The translations under genes were made by a program, and so were the position numbers. A DNA stretch of 64,000 nt from CAYTZH01 sp964442285 (GTDB lineage: Bacteria; Myxococcota_A; UBA9160; JAFDET01): contig CAYTZH010000015.1 of assembly GCA_964442285.1 (NCBI GenBank), positions 29,146 through 93,145 of the forward strand. The letters run 5' to 3'. The notes beneath the pieces were generated by a model. It had not been told where the DNA came from and did no database searches. It saw nothing but the letters and a program-made list of their open reading frames with translations. Positions 16,752-25,477 of the stretch are shown here, in pieces; position 1 is the stretch's first letter, and each line of letters opens with the position of its first letter.

Positions 16752-17540
16752 ATGCGGATCGCGCTCGCCATCTCCGGGTCGGATCCCAGTGGCGGAGGCG
16801 GTCTCCAGGCCGATCTGCAGGTGTTCCAGCACTTCGGCGTGCGAGGGGCCGGCGCGGTCACGGCCCTGACGGTCCAGGACACCGCCCGCGTACACCAGGT
16901 GCTTCCCGTGTTTCCCCAGATCCTGCTCGATCAGATCCGGGTCGTGCTCCGCGACGTCACCCCCGACGCGGTGAAGGTGGGCATGCTCGCGACCGACGAC
17001 GGGGTGCGCATGGCGGCGCTGGGCCTCGAGGCCCTGGCGGTGGCCGTGCCCATCGTGGTGGATCCGGTGCTCGCCGCCAGCGACGGCAAGCCCCTGCTCG
17101 AGCGGCGCGCCCTGGGCAGCCTGCAGTCGTTCCTGGCCCGGGCCGCGTTGGTCACCCCGAACCTTCGCGAGGCCGAGATCCTCACGGGCTGCGAGACCGG
17201 CTCGCGGGCCGGCGCGGAGGCGGCGGCCCGGGTGCTGCTCGAGGAGCTCGGCGCCGGAGCCGCCCTGGTGAAGGGAGGCCACCGCGACGACGACAGCGAC
17301 GATCTGCTCGCGACGCGCGACGGGGGAGGTGCGACGCGGCTCGCCTGGCTCGCGGGCGCGCGCCTCCCCGGTGCGCCCGCGCGCGGGACCGGCTGCGCGC
17401 TCTCCTCGGCGATCGCCGCGCGCCTGGCCCTGGGCGACGAGCTCGAGGCCGCCGTGGCCGCGGCGCGGGCCTTCGTCCGCGGCGCCCTCGGGCGGGCCGA
17501 GGCGGTGGGCGGCGGCGCGCGGCTGCTGGGGTTCGCGTGA
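16752..17540 (+). CDS. thiD: hydroxymethylpyrimidine (phosphate) kinase
   Basis: A 262-residue ribokinase-fold kinase of thiamine pyrimidine synthesis: it phosphorylates HMP and HMP-P with ATP in the cytoplasm. Key motifs: AISGSDPSGGGGLQADLQ (substrate pocket), VKVGML, VVDPVLAASDG, LVTPNLREAEIL, ALVKGGH and the catalytic GTGCALSSAIAARLA with its Cys. Length is normal (about 260-270). The start is ATG 16752 (MRIALAISGSDP). The gene overlaps the downstream MutS relative by 4 nt (GTGA), an odd pairing with no obvious functional link. Its neighbour on the other side is divergent. Confidence 0.93.
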   Translation: MRIALAISGSDPSGGGGLQADLQVFQHFGVRGAGAVTALTVQDTARVHQVLPVFPQILLDQIRVVLRDVTPDAVKVGMLATDDGVRMAALGLEALAVAVPIVVDPVLAASDGKPLLERRALGSLQSFLARAALVTPNLREAEILTGCETGSRAGAEAAARVLLEELGAGAALVKGGHRDDDSDDLLATRDGGGATRLAWLAGARLPGAPARGTGCALSSAIAARLALGDELEAAVAAARAFVRGALGRAEAVGGGARLLGFA

Positions 17541-19387
17541 GCGAAGCCGTCGCAGAGGCCGGGCCGGGCGCGGCCGAGGCCGCCGCGCCCGCGGACGCGT
17601 ATGCCCGTCGCCTGGCGACGCGACGGGCCGAGCTCGCGCGGGAGGTCGGCATCGAGCGTCGGCTCTCCAGCGCCCGGCTCGGCATCTTCGGGCTGGGCCT
17701 GGTGTTGGGCTGGCTGGCCTTCGGGCTCGACCTCATTCACGGGGGCTGGCTGCTGCTGCCCCTCGCGGTCTTCGCGGCCCTGGCGGTCTGGCACGAGCGC
17801 GTCATCCGCCGCCGCGACCGCGCCCGCCGGGCCGCCTCCTACTACGCCCGGCGGCTCTCCTACCTGCGGCCCGAGGCCGTGCCCGAGGACGTCGAGCCGG
17901 GCGAGGTGGACACCGGGGCGGACGTGCTGGCCACGCATCCCCACCACCCCTACGCCGCCGATCTCGACCTCTTCGGCCCCGACTCCCTCTACGAGCGGGT
18001 CTGCACCGCGCGCACCCGCGCCGGCGCCGCCCGCCTGGCCGACTGGCTCCTGGCGCCGGCGCCGCCCGACGAGATCCGCGCGCGCCAGACGGCGATCGCG
18101 GAGCTCCGCGATCGCCTCGACCTCCGCGAGGATCTCGTGCTGGCGGGCGAGGCGCTGCGCGCTCGGCTGCACCCGGAGCTCCTGGCGGACTGGGGCCGCG
18201 AGGCGCCGCTGCACGGCGTGGCTACCTGGCGCTGGATCGCCGGCGTCCTGGCCGTCCTGGCCCTGGCTGCCCTCGGCGCCTGGATCTTCACGCCGGCGGG
18301 TCCCCTCCCGCTGGTCGCCGTCGGCGCCGTGGAGCTGATGGTGGGGCTGCGCTTCCGGGGCCGGCTCGCCCGGGTCCTGCGTCAGGTGGACCAGCCCGCC
18401 CGCGAGCTCGCGCTGCTCGCGAGCCTCCTGGAGCGGATCGAGGCGGAGCGGTTCGCGGCACCGCGGCTCGTCGCCCTCCGCGAGGCCCTGGAGACCGAGG
18501 GGGCGCCGGCCTCCCGGGAGGTCGCGCGGCTGCGCCGTCTGGTCGAGCTCGCCGACGCGCGACGCAACCAGCTCTTCGCGCCCCTGGCCGCGCTGCTCCT
18601 CTGGGGCACCCAGTTCGGACTCGCCATCGAGGCCTGGCGCCAGCGCGCCGGCGGTCGGGTCGCCGTCTGGCTCGAGGCCGTCGGCGAGCTGGAAGCCCTG
18701 CTCGCCCTGGCGGGCCACGCCTTCGAGGAGCCCGACCACGTGATGCCCGAGCTCGTCGCGGGCGAGCCCCGCTTCGAGGCCGAGGGGCTCGGACATCCGC
18801 TGCTCGCGGCCGACCGCTGCGTCCGCAACGACCTGCGGCTGGGGGACGCGCTGCGGGTTCTGGTGGTGAGTGGCTCGAACATGTCCGGCAAGAGCACCCT
18901 GCTGCGGACCGTGGGGATCAACGCAGTGCTGGCCCAGGCGGGCGCGCCGGTGCGGGCCCGCCGCTGTCGGCTCACGCCCCTCGCCGTCGGCGCCTCGATC
19001 CGCGTCAACGACTCGCTGCAGGAGGGCGCCTCGCGCTTCTACGCTGAGATCCTGCGCCTGCGCCAGATCGTCGAGCTCGCGGACGAGGCCACCCACCCCC
19101 TGTTCCTGCTGGACGAGATCCTCGGCGGCACCAACAGCCACGACCGCCGGGTCGGCGCGGCCGCGGTGGTCCGCGGCCTGGTGGACAAGGGGGCGGTCGG
19201 CCTGGTCACCACCCACGACCTGGCCCTCGCGCGCATCGCCGACGAGATGGGCGAGCGCGCCGCCAACGTCCACTTCGAGGACCACCTGGAGGACGGCCGC
19301 ATCGCCTTCGACTTCCGCCTGCGCGAGGGCGTGGTGACGCGCAGCAACGCGCTGGCCCTGATGCGCGAGGTCGGTCTGGAGGTCTGA
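17537..19387 (+). CDS. membrane-anchored MutS-family ATPase
   Basis: 616 residues with an unusual plan. Hydrophobic helices lie near residues 47-66 and 69-86 and again around 231-270. A MutS core-like helical domain follows, then the MutS ATPase with Walker A SGSNMSGKSTLLRTVGIN (about 444-461), Walker B FLLDEILGGTNSHDRR (about 520) and the signature TTHDLALA. It lacks the mismatch-binding domain, so it is not the canonical repair MutS. Membrane-associated MutS relatives exist in several phyla with no defined role. It is coupled to thiD by GTGA. The target (DNA at the membrane, or something else) is unknown. Confidence 0.82.
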   Translation: MSEAVAEAGPGAAEAAAPADAYARRLATRRAELAREVGIERRLSSARLGIFGLGLVLGWLAFGLDLIHGGWLLLPLAVFAALAVWHERVIRRRDRARRAASYYARRLSYLRPEAVPEDVEPGEVDTGADVLATHPHHPYAADLDLFGPDSLYERVCTARTRAGAARLADWLLAPAPPDEIRARQTAIAELRDRLDLREDLVLAGEALRARLHPELLADWGREAPLHGVATWRWIAGVLAVLALAALGAWIFTPAGPLPLVAVGAVELMVGLRFRGRLARVLRQVDQPARELALLASLLERIEAERFAAPRLVALREALETEGAPASREVARLRRLVELADARRNQLFAPLAALLLWGTQFGLAIEAWRQRAGGRVAVWLEAVGELEALLALAGHAFEEPDHVMPELVAGEPRFEAEGLGHPLLAADRCVRNDLRLGDALRVLVVSGSNMSGKSTLLRTVGINAVLAQAGAPVRARRCRLTPLAVGASIRVNDSLQEGASRFYAEILRLRQIVELADEATHPLFLLDEILGGTNSHDRRVGAAAVVRGLVDKGAVGLVTTHDLALARIADEMGERAANVHFEDHLEDGRIAFDFRLREGVVTRSNALALMREVGLEV

Positions 19388-19412
19388 TCCGATCGGCGGT
19401 CGCGCCGCCGGC

Positions 19413-20840
19413 TCACGCGGCCAGGGCGTGGAGGAGGCGGTCCCAGATGCCGCCGAAGGCGCCGTTGCTCATGACGAGCACGACGTCGCCGGCGCGGGCC
19501 TCGGCGACCAGGCGCCGCACGATCTCGTCGACGCCGGGCAGCGCCTCGGCGGGCACCCCCCGCTCCCGGACGTCGGCAGCCAGGCGCGCGGCCGAGAGGC
19601 GCTCGGGCTCCTCGCCGGTGACGCTGTAGATCGGCCCCGGGGGCACCTCGGCCACCAGCACCCGGTCCGCGCCCGCGAGGGCGTCGGCGAAGTCCACCTG
19701 GAAGACCGCGCGGCGGCTGGTGTTGCTGCGCGGCTCGAGGACCGCCCAGACCCGGCGCTCCGGGAAGCGGCTCCGCGCGGCGGCCAGGGTCTCGCGCACG
19801 GCGGTGGGGTGGTGGGCGAAGTCGTCGAGCACGGTCACGCCGCGGGCCTCGCCCCGGACCTGCATGCGGCGGCGCACGCCGCGGAAGGCCCGCAGCGCCG
19901 CGGCGGCCTCCTCCACCGGCACCCCGAGCGCCGCGGCGGCCGCCACCGCCGCCAGGGCGTTCGCGACGCTGTGCCGGCCCCACTGGGGCAGGAGGGCGCG
20001 CGCGACCTCGCGCCCCGCGCGCAGCACCGCGAAGCGCGTGCCCTCGGGTCCGGCCTCGAGGTCCGCCGCCGCCCACGCAAAGGCCTCGGGCCGCGTGGGC
20101 TCCACCGCGTAGCCCTCGACGGGACAGCTCGCCGCGCCGGCGACCTCGGCCACGTTCGGATCGTCGGTCGCGGCCACCACCTGGCCGCGGGCGGGCATCC
20201 CGGCGAGCAGCCGCCGGAAGGCCTCCTTCACGTGCGCGAGGTCGCGGTAGATGTCGGCGTGGTCGAACTCCACCGAGGTCAGCACCAGGGTCTGCGCGCC
20301 GTAGTGGAGGAACTTCGGGGTCTTGTCGAAGAAGGCGGTGTCGTACTCGTCGCCCTCCACCACGAAGTGGGCACCCGCGCCTTCCCGGAAGCTCCCGCCC
20401 AGGTTCTCGGCGATGCCGCCCACGAGCACCGAGGGGTCCCGCCCCGTCTCGAGGAGCACGGCGGCCAGCAGGCTGGTGGTCGTGGTCTTGCCGTGGGTGC
20501 CGGTCACGACGACCGAGTGCTTGCCGGCCATGGCCAGCTGATAGAGGGCGTCGGAGAAGGAGAGGTAGGGCAGGCCGGCGTCGATGGCGGCGCGGGCCTC
20601 CGGGTTGTCCCGGCGCACCACGTTGCCGATCACGACCAGGTCCGGGCGCGCCTCGGCGACGTGCTCCGCGCGGAAGCCCTCCCGCACGTCGATGCCCCAG
20701 CCCTCGAGGGCCGTGCTCATGGGCGGGTAGAGCTTCTCGTCCGAGCCGGTGACCGCCACGCCGCGCGCCTTCAACAGACCCGCGAGGGAGCCCATGCCGG
20801 TGCCGCCGATGGCGACGAAGTGGACGCGATGCGGGTTCAT
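19413..20840 (-). CDS. mpl: UDP-N-acetylmuramate:L-Ala-gamma-D-Glu-meso-DAP ligase
   Basis: A 475-residue Mur-ligase family enzyme that rejoins recycled murein tripeptide to UDP-MurNAc. Domain 1 starts VHFVAIGGTGMGSLAGLLKARG, the ATP loop is VVTGTHGKTTTTSLL (about 111-125), and the C-terminal domain has VLDDFAHHPTAV. The YDTAFFDKTPKFLHYGAQTLV stretch is typical of Mpl rather than MurC. It sits with ldcA (releases D-Ala from tetrapeptides) and a serine hydrolase, a coherent recycling set. Just upstream is a copy of its own first codons forming an 8-codon ORF (20863-20837), whose stop overlaps the mpl start. Confidence 0.95.
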   Translation of the reverse strand: MNPHRVHFVAIGGTGMGSLAGLLKARGVAVTGSDEKLYPPMSTALEGWGIDVREGFRAEHVAEARPDLVVIGNVVRRDNPEARAAIDAGLPYLSFSDALYQLAMAGKHSVVVTGTHGKTTTTSLLAAVLLETGRDPSVLVGGIAENLGGSFREGAGAHFVVEGDEYDTAFFDKTPKFLHYGAQTLVLTSVEFDHADIYRDLAHVKEAFRRLLAGMPARGQVVAATDDPNVAEVAGAASCPVEGYAVEPTRPEAFAWAAADLEAGPEGTRFAVLRAGREVARALLPQWGRHSVANALAAVAAAAALGVPVEEAAAALRAFRGVRRRMQVRGEARGVTVLDDFAHHPTAVRETLAAARSRFPERRVWAVLEPRSNTSRRAVFQVDFADALAGADRVLVAEVPPGPIYSVTGEEPERLSAARLAADVRERGVPAEALPGVDEIVRRLVAEARAGDVVLVMSNGAFGGIWDRLLHALAA

Positions 20841-20863
20841 GCTCCGGTCCGGTGCGGGTTCAT
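20837..20863 (-). CDS. 8-codon mini-ORF made by duplication of the mpl start
   Basis: Reads MNPHRTGA then TGA. Its ATG overlaps the stop of the upstream serine hydrolase (ATGA), and its own TGA overlaps the mpl ATG (ATGA). The first 15 bases of both starts are identical except for one (ATGAACCCGCA then C or T), 23 bp apart. It looks like a duplicated stop-start junction. Whether the peptide is made is unknown, but it could couple translation. Confidence 0.5.
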   Translation of the reverse strand: MNPHRTGA

Positions 20864-22011
20864 GCCTCGGCCAGGAAGGCCTCGAGGATCCGGTCGTGCA
20901 CCTCCGGGCGCAGCTCGAAGCGACTGCGCTTGGCCACCAGGTGCACCCGGTTGGTGAGCAGGACGACGACGGCCTCCCGCTCCAGATCGATCCAGAGGGA
21001 GGTCCCCGTGAAGCCCAGGTGCCCCACCGACTGCGCGGAGAAGTGCTGCCCCGACGAGGACTGGCCGGCGGTGGGCGTGTCCCAGCCCAGGGCCCAGTCC
21101 GAGCCCTCGGGAAGGTGCTGGCGGGCGGAGAACGCGCGCACGGGCTCCGTCGGCAGCGGGGAGCTCCGGCCGTGCCAGGCGTCGAGCCAGGCCTGGGCGA
21201 AGCGCATGACGTCGTCCACCGGGGCGAACAGGCCGGCGTGCCCCGCCACGCCCCCCATGGCCGAGGCGTTCGGGTCGTGGACCTCGCCCCAGAGGATGCG
21301 GTCCCGCCAGGCGCAGTTCTCCGTCGCGGCGAAGGTGCGCCGTACCGCGTCCGGGAGCGCCGTGGGCTGACGCAGGAAGCGGGTTCGCGTCATGCCCAGG
21401 GGGCCGAAGATGCGCGCGTCGCAGAAGTCGTCGAGGGGCTGGCGGCTCACCGCCTCGACCAGCGCGCCGAGCACCATGAAGTCGAGATCGCCGTAGACGG
21501 CGGCCTCGCCGGGGGCGTGCACCCGCGCCGAGCGGAAGATCCGCTCCAGGATCAGGTCCCGGGCCTCGACCGTTCCGAGCAGGCGCTCTCCGGTCTTGCG
21601 CTCGCGCTCGATCAGCAGCTCGTGGAAGGGCCGCCAGGGCTTCAGGCCCGAGGCGTGGCACAGCAGGTGCCGGATCGTGACCTCACCCTTGTCGCGCTCG
21701 GCGAAGTGCGGGAGGTGCTTGGCGACGGGGTCGTCGAGGTCGACGGCCCCGTCGTGGACCAGGAGCAGCAGGGCCGTGGTCGTCGCCAGGGGCTTGGTCA
21801 GCGAGGCGAGGTCGAAGATCGTCTCGCGGCTCATCGGGATCCGCTCGGGGCGCGCGACGGCCAGGCCGCGCACCGCGAGGTGCTCCAGGACCTCGCCCTC
21901 CCGGGGCATGCGGGCCAGCACCACGGCGCCGGGCACGTCCCCGCGGCCGATGGCGCGGTCGAGGGCCGTATCCACCCGGCCGAGCTTGCGTTGGATCAGA
22001 CTCCGCTTCAC
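20860..22011 (-). CDS. beta-lactamase-fold serine hydrolase / peptidase
   Basis: A 383-residue penicillin-binding-protein-like serine hydrolase. The nucleophile motif is S70-LTK73 (TIFDLASLTKPLATT), the tyrosine motif is VYGDLDFMVLG, and a late HLGFTGTSLWID replaces KTG. There is no signal peptide, so it should act in the cytoplasm. Placed between ldcA and mpl, it may process recycled muropeptides or a related amide or ester; an esterase is the main alternative. It overlaps ldcA by 4 nt (ATGA) and, through a duplicated junction, leads into mpl. Confidence 0.82.
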   Translation of the reverse strand: MKRSLIQRKLGRVDTALDRAIGRGDVPGAVVLARMPREGEVLEHLAVRGLAVARPERIPMSRETIFDLASLTKPLATTTALLLLVHDGAVDLDDPVAKHLPHFAERDKGEVTIRHLLCHASGLKPWRPFHELLIERERKTGERLLGTVEARDLILERIFRSARVHAPGEAAVYGDLDFMVLGALVEAVSRQPLDDFCDARIFGPLGMTRTRFLRQPTALPDAVRRTFAATENCAWRDRILWGEVHDPNASAMGGVAGHAGLFAPVDDVMRFAQAWLDAWHGRSSPLPTEPVRAFSARQHLPEGSDWALGWDTPTAGQSSSGQHFSAQSVGHLGFTGTSLWIDLEREAVVVLLTNRVHLVAKRSRFELRPEVHDRILEAFLAEA

Positions 22012-22928
22012 CGGAGAGACACCCCCCGTTCCAGGATCGTGAGCGTGCCCGCGTCGCCGTCGATCTCGGCCCGCGCGCCGACGGGCCAGACCCGGTTCTC
22101 GTCGGCGTGCCCGAAGGGGAGATCGGTGACCACGGGCACGTCCAGCGCGCCCGCGGCATCGAGCACGACGGCCTCTGCCTGCAACCCGGGATAGCGTGGA
22201 TCGACGCAGTCGACGAGGGCGCCGAGCCCCAGGCCCGCCAGGCCGGCGAGCTTCCCCGCGGCCCGCAGCTGCCCGACCATGCGGTCGACCCGATAGGGAA
22301 GCTCGGCCTTGTCCTCGAGCAGGAGCACCGCACCGCGGGTGTCGATCTCCCAGGGGGTGCCCAGGCTGGCGGTCACCAGGGAGAGGGAGCCGCCAACGAG
22401 TCGCCCCGCAGCCCGACCGCCCCCGCCCGGACGCCCGCCGAGGACGCTGCGCGCCGGCCCGCGAGCGGTCAGGGCGTCCACGAGGGCGCGGAACGAGTCC
22501 TCGCCCAGGGCGTCGCCCAGCTCGAGCATCGGTCCGTGGAAGCCCATGAGTCCCGCCCAGCGGCGCTGCCAGAGCAGGAGCGACGTGATGTCGCTGTATC
22601 CCACCAGGGGCTTGCCCGCCGATCGGAAGCGCTCCGGGTCCAGGGCGCCGAGGATCCGCTGGCAGCCGTAGCCTCCCCGGACGCAGACGATGGCGTCCAC
22701 CTCGGGGTCGTCCACCAGCGCCGCCAGCTCGGCGGTGCGACGCGCGTCGTCGCCGGCGAGGTAGGTGCGTCGCGACAGGAGGTCGCCGCGGCGCTTCAGC
22801 CGGAAGCCCGCCTTCTCCCAGCGGGCCTCGCCCTGGGCCAGGCGTTCGGGATCCATGGGGCCCGCCGGCGCGGCCAGGCCGACGGTGCCGCCCTCGGGAA
22901 GGGCGCGGGGCTTGCGCAGGCGCGGCAC
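22008..22928 (-). CDS. ldcA: muramoyltetrapeptide (LD-)carboxypeptidase, S66 family
   Basis: A 306-residue cytoplasmic carboxypeptidase that removes terminal D-Ala from murein tetrapeptide, making the tripeptide used by Mpl. The Ser nucleophile is S112 (KPLVGYSDITSLLL), and the other triad residues are the Glu of VLLLEDK and the His of DLPFGHADENRVWP. The N-terminal VGLAAPAGPMDPERL is family-typical. The GTG start abuts the dnaB stop directly (TAGGTG), so it is expressed with the ribosomal/replication operon, a linkage I would not expect by default. A Gly/Arg-rich insertion (GGRPGGGGRAAG) lies in the linker. Confidence 0.92.
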   Translation of the reverse strand: MPRLRKPRALPEGGTVGLAAPAGPMDPERLAQGEARWEKAGFRLKRRGDLLSRRTYLAGDDARRTAELAALVDDPEVDAIVCVRGGYGCQRILGALDPERFRSAGKPLVGYSDITSLLLWQRRWAGLMGFHGPMLELGDALGEDSFRALVDALTARGPARSVLGGRPGGGGRAAGRLVGGSLSLVTASLGTPWEIDTRGAVLLLEDKAELPYRVDRMVGQLRAAGKLAGLAGLGLGALVDCVDPRYPGLQAEAVVLDAAGALDVPVVTDLPFGHADENRVWPVGARAEIDGDAGTLTILERGVSLR

Positions 22929-24407
22929 CTAGAAGGGGACTTCCTCGTCGGCGGGCGCCGCCGGGAAGGCCGCGCCCGGGGGCGGTCCCTCGTCGTCGCG
23001 GAACGAGCGGTCGGCGAAGCGCGCGAAGCGCGACTCGAAGTCCATCTGCACCGTGTCCGTCGGGCCGTTGCGCTGCTTGGCGATGATGAGCTCGGCGTCG
23101 CGCTCGTTCGACTCGCGGTTGTAGACCACGTCGCGGTAGATGAAGCCGATCACGTCGGCGTCCTGCTCGATGGCGCCGGACTCGCGAAGGTCGGCCAGCT
23201 TCGGGCGCTTGTCGTCGCCCGAGCGGAGCTCGGGGCCGCGGTTGAGCTGGGACAGGGCGATCACCGGGATGTCCAGCTCCTTGGCCAGCGCCTTCAGGCC
23301 GCGGCTGATCTCGGAGATCTCCTGCTCGCGACGCTCGTTCTTGCCGTCGCCGTGGGCGAGCTGGAGGTAGTCGACGATCACCAGGTCGAGTCCGCGCTCG
23401 GCGCGCAGGCGGCGGCTCTTGGCCTTCATCTCGAGCACGGTGGCCGCTCCGGAGTCGTCGATCCAGATGGGGGCATGGCCCAGGCGGCCCGCGGCCTGGG
23501 AGAGTCGGGTGTAGTCGTTGGTGGCGATGTGGCCCTTGCGGAAGGTCGCGAAGTCGATGCGCGCCTCGGCCGAGAGCAGGCGCAGCACCAGGGCCCGGGT
23601 TGTCATCTCCAGGGAGAACACTGCCACCTTGCGCCCGTGATCCACCGCGGCGTTGCGCGCGATGTTCAGGGCGAGGGCCGTCTTGCCCATGCTGGGGCGC
23701 GCCGCGATGATGATCAGCTCGCCGGGCTGCAGGCCGCCGGTCATCTCGTCGAGGTCCTTGAAGCCCGTGGGCAGCCCCGTGAGCTCGCCCCCGCGGTTCA
23801 TCAGCATCTCGACGTAGTCGAAGGTGTCCTGCATCTCCTCGTGCAGGCTGCGGAAGGTGACGGCGGCCCGCGCCTGGCTGATCTCGAAGATGCGCGACTC
23901 GGCGGCGTCGAGCAGGCGGTCGGCGCGGTCGGCTTCGTCGAAGCCGAGCTCCGCGATCTCCGACGCGCAGTGGATCAGCGCCCGCTTGACCGACTTGTCG
24001 CGCACGATGCGCGCGTGGTGCAGCACGTTGGCGGCGGTGGACTCGTAGTCGGCGATCTCGCCCAGGAAGACCGGCCCCCCGACGGCGTCGAGATGGCCCT
24101 CGGTTCGCAGATGGTCCGAGAGGGTATGGAGGTCGACGGGCTGGCCCGCGTCGCGCACGGCCACCATGGCTTCGTAGAGGGTGCGGTGGGCGGGGTGGTA
24201 GAAGTCGTCGGCCTTCAGCTCGGTGTAGACCGCGTGGACCACCTGGTCGTCCAGGAGGATCGCCGAGAGCACCGCCTTCTCGGCCTCGAGATCCTGGGGC
24301 GGGACCCGCCCGACGCCCCCCGGGCCGGTGGATCCCTCGTGTCCCTCGGCGTTGCCGCGCCCGGCACCGCCGGCCGTGCGCACCCGCCTGGGTGTGCTGG
24401 AAGCCAT
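22929..24407 (-). CDS. dnaB: replicative DNA helicase
   Basis: A 492-residue hexameric helicase that unwinds DNA ahead of the fork. After a 35-residue low-complexity leader, the N-terminal domain (PQDLEAEKAVLSAILLDDQVV) interacts with primase. The RecA-like motor has Walker A AARPSMGKTALALNIARN, Walker B LDLVIVDYLQLA and the ALSQLNRGPE loop. No intein is seen. It lies 77 bp after rplI, and a hairpin plus T7 run in that gap may reduce transcription into it. The first Met has a purine-poor upstream region; the alternative is a start inside the leader. Confidence 0.96.
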   Translation of the reverse strand: MASSTPRRVRTAGGAGRGNAEGHEGSTGPGGVGRVPPQDLEAEKAVLSAILLDDQVVHAVYTELKADDFYHPAHRTLYEAMVAVRDAGQPVDLHTLSDHLRTEGHLDAVGGPVFLGEIADYESTAANVLHHARIVRDKSVKRALIHCASEIAELGFDEADRADRLLDAAESRIFEISQARAAVTFRSLHEEMQDTFDYVEMLMNRGGELTGLPTGFKDLDEMTGGLQPGELIIIAARPSMGKTALALNIARNAAVDHGRKVAVFSLEMTTRALVLRLLSAEARIDFATFRKGHIATNDYTRLSQAAGRLGHAPIWIDDSGAATVLEMKAKSRRLRAERGLDLVIVDYLQLAHGDGKNERREQEISEISRGLKALAKELDIPVIALSQLNRGPELRSGDDKRPKLADLRESGAIEQDADVIGFIYRDVVYNRESNERDAELIIAKQRNGPTDTVQMDFESRFARFADRSFRDDEGPPPGAAFPAAPADEEVPF

Positions 24408-24462
24408 GGTCCCACCCCCCGTGAGACGTTCCTGGTTACCACAGCCCGGGTCGGCCGGGAGG

Positions 24463-24483
24463 AAAAAAAGGCCGCGGTCGCGG
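24463..24483 (-). terminator. possible attenuator between rplI and dnaB
   Basis: On the minus strand, directly after the rplI stop, CCGC-GACC-GCGG (24483-24472) is followed by CC and seven T (24469-24463). The stem is only 4 bp but all GC. It could partially terminate rplI transcripts and lower dnaB relative to ribosomal protein output. Confidence 0.4.
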
Positions 24484-24484
24484 A

Positions 24485-24940
24485 CTACTCGGCGGCGGAG
24501 ACCACCACCTTCAGCGCGGCGCGCACCTCGCGGTGCAGGCGGACCGTGACCTCGTGTTCACCGACGTCCTTGATGGGCTCCGCCAGCTCGATCTTGCGCC
24601 GATCGATCTCGATGCCCTTCGCCGCCAGCAGCTCGGCGATCTGCGGCGCCGTGACCGAGCCGAAGAGCCGGCCCTCCTCGCCCGCCTGGGCGCTCACCTC
24701 GAGGGTCACGTTCTGGATGCGGTCGCGGGCGGCCTGATGATCCTTCATCTCCCGCGCGATCTTCTCGGCCACCACCCGCCGGTGGTGCTCGAGCTCGTTG
24801 ACGCGCTCTTCGGTCGCGAGCAGGGCCTTGCCCTGGGGGATGAGGTAGTTCCGCGCGAAGCCGGGCTTGACCGAGACCAGCTCGCCCGCTTCGCCGAGGC
24901 TGGGTACGTCCTCCTTCAGGATCAGCTTCACCTGGGCCAC
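24485..24940 (-). CDS. rplI: 50S ribosomal protein bL9
   Basis: A 151-residue bL9 with the normal layout: an N-terminal rRNA-binding lobe (VKLILKEDVPSLGEAGELVSVKPGFARNYL, in part), a long connecting helix (NELEHHRRVVAEKIAREMKDHQ) and a C-terminal lobe (LFGSVTAPQIAELLAAKGIEID). GTG start with AGGAG from the end of rpsR. It is the third gene of the rpsF-rpsR-rplI-dnaB arrangement common across bacteria. Confidence 0.96.
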   Translation of the reverse strand: MAQVKLILKEDVPSLGEAGELVSVKPGFARNYLIPQGKALLATEERVNELEHHRRVVAEKIAREMKDHQAARDRIQNVTLEVSAQAGEEGRLFGSVTAPQIAELLAAKGIEIDRRKIELAEPIKDVGEHEVTVRLHREVRAALKVVVSAAE

Positions 24941-24949
24941 GGGTCGCTC

Positions 24950-25474
24950 CTACTGGTGGGAGTCGCTGTAGGGCAGCAGGGCGAGCTGCCGCGCGCGCTT
25001 GATGGCGAGCGAGAGCTCGCGCTGCTGCTTGGCATTGTTGCCCGAGATGCGCCGGGGAATGATCTTGCCCGTCTCGGTCATGAAGCCCCGCAGGAGCTTC
25101 GGGTCCTTGTAGGAGATCTCGAGGGTCTTGTCGGTGGTGAGCCGCGAGACCTTCCGGCGCTGGAAGAGGCGTCGCTGCTGCTTGCGCGCCTTCTTGCGGG
25201 CCTTGGCCCGCAGTCGCGCCTTGACGCTGAAGTTGCGCTCGCGCTCGCCCCGGTCGCCGAAGCGGCCCCCCCCGCCGGGCCGATCCCCCCGGTCGCCGAA
25301 GCGGCCTCCGCCCGGCCGGTCGCCGCCGCGCTCTCCACCGCGATCGCCACCGCGATCTCCGCCGCGATCTCCGCCGCGGTCTCCGCCGCGGTCGCCGCCG
25401 CGGTCCCCCGGCGGCCCTCCGCCCGGCCGGTCGCCACCGGGCCGATCGCCTCGTCCGGATGCCGGATTGCTCAT
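24950..25474 (-). CDS. rpsR: 30S ribosomal protein bS18 with long Gly/Asp/Arg-rich N-terminal extension
   Basis: 174 residues, against about 75-90 usual. The conserved domain is the last 90 residues (RRKVSRLTTDKTLEISYKDP, LLRGFMTETGKIIPRRISG, AKQQRELSLAIKRARQLALL). Before it is a disordered extension built largely of GGDR repeats (12-bp DNA units at 25323-25406) and FGDRG pieces. bS18 sits beside bS6 in the 30S platform, and here bS6 also has a repetitive tail. The ATG at 25474 has GGAGGGA upstream, and no later in-frame ATG or GTG is seen before the conserved domain, so the extension is likely translated. The extension may bind RNA; that is inference. Confidence 0.93.
   Translation of the reverse strand: MSNPASGRGDRPGGDRPGGGPPGDRGGDRGGDRGGDRGGDRGGDRGGERGGDRPGGGRFGDRGDRPGGGGRFGDRGERERNFSVKARLRAKARKKARKQQRRLFQRRKVSRLTTDKTLEISYKDPKLLRGFMTETGKIIPRRISGNNAKQQRELSLAIKRARQLALLPYSDSHQ
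25323..25406 (-). repeat. 12-bp coding microrepeat in rpsR (GGDR units)
   Basis: Seven consecutive 12-bp units, for example CCGCCGCGATCT on the plus strand, each encoding Gly-Gly-Asp-Arg (one GGER) on the minus strand. In frame throughout. Confidence 0.85.
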
Positions 25475-25477
25475 GGG

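Noticed and set aside
22107..24737. 876-codon plus-strand frame
   Set aside because: Antisense shadow of ldcA, dnaB and rplI.
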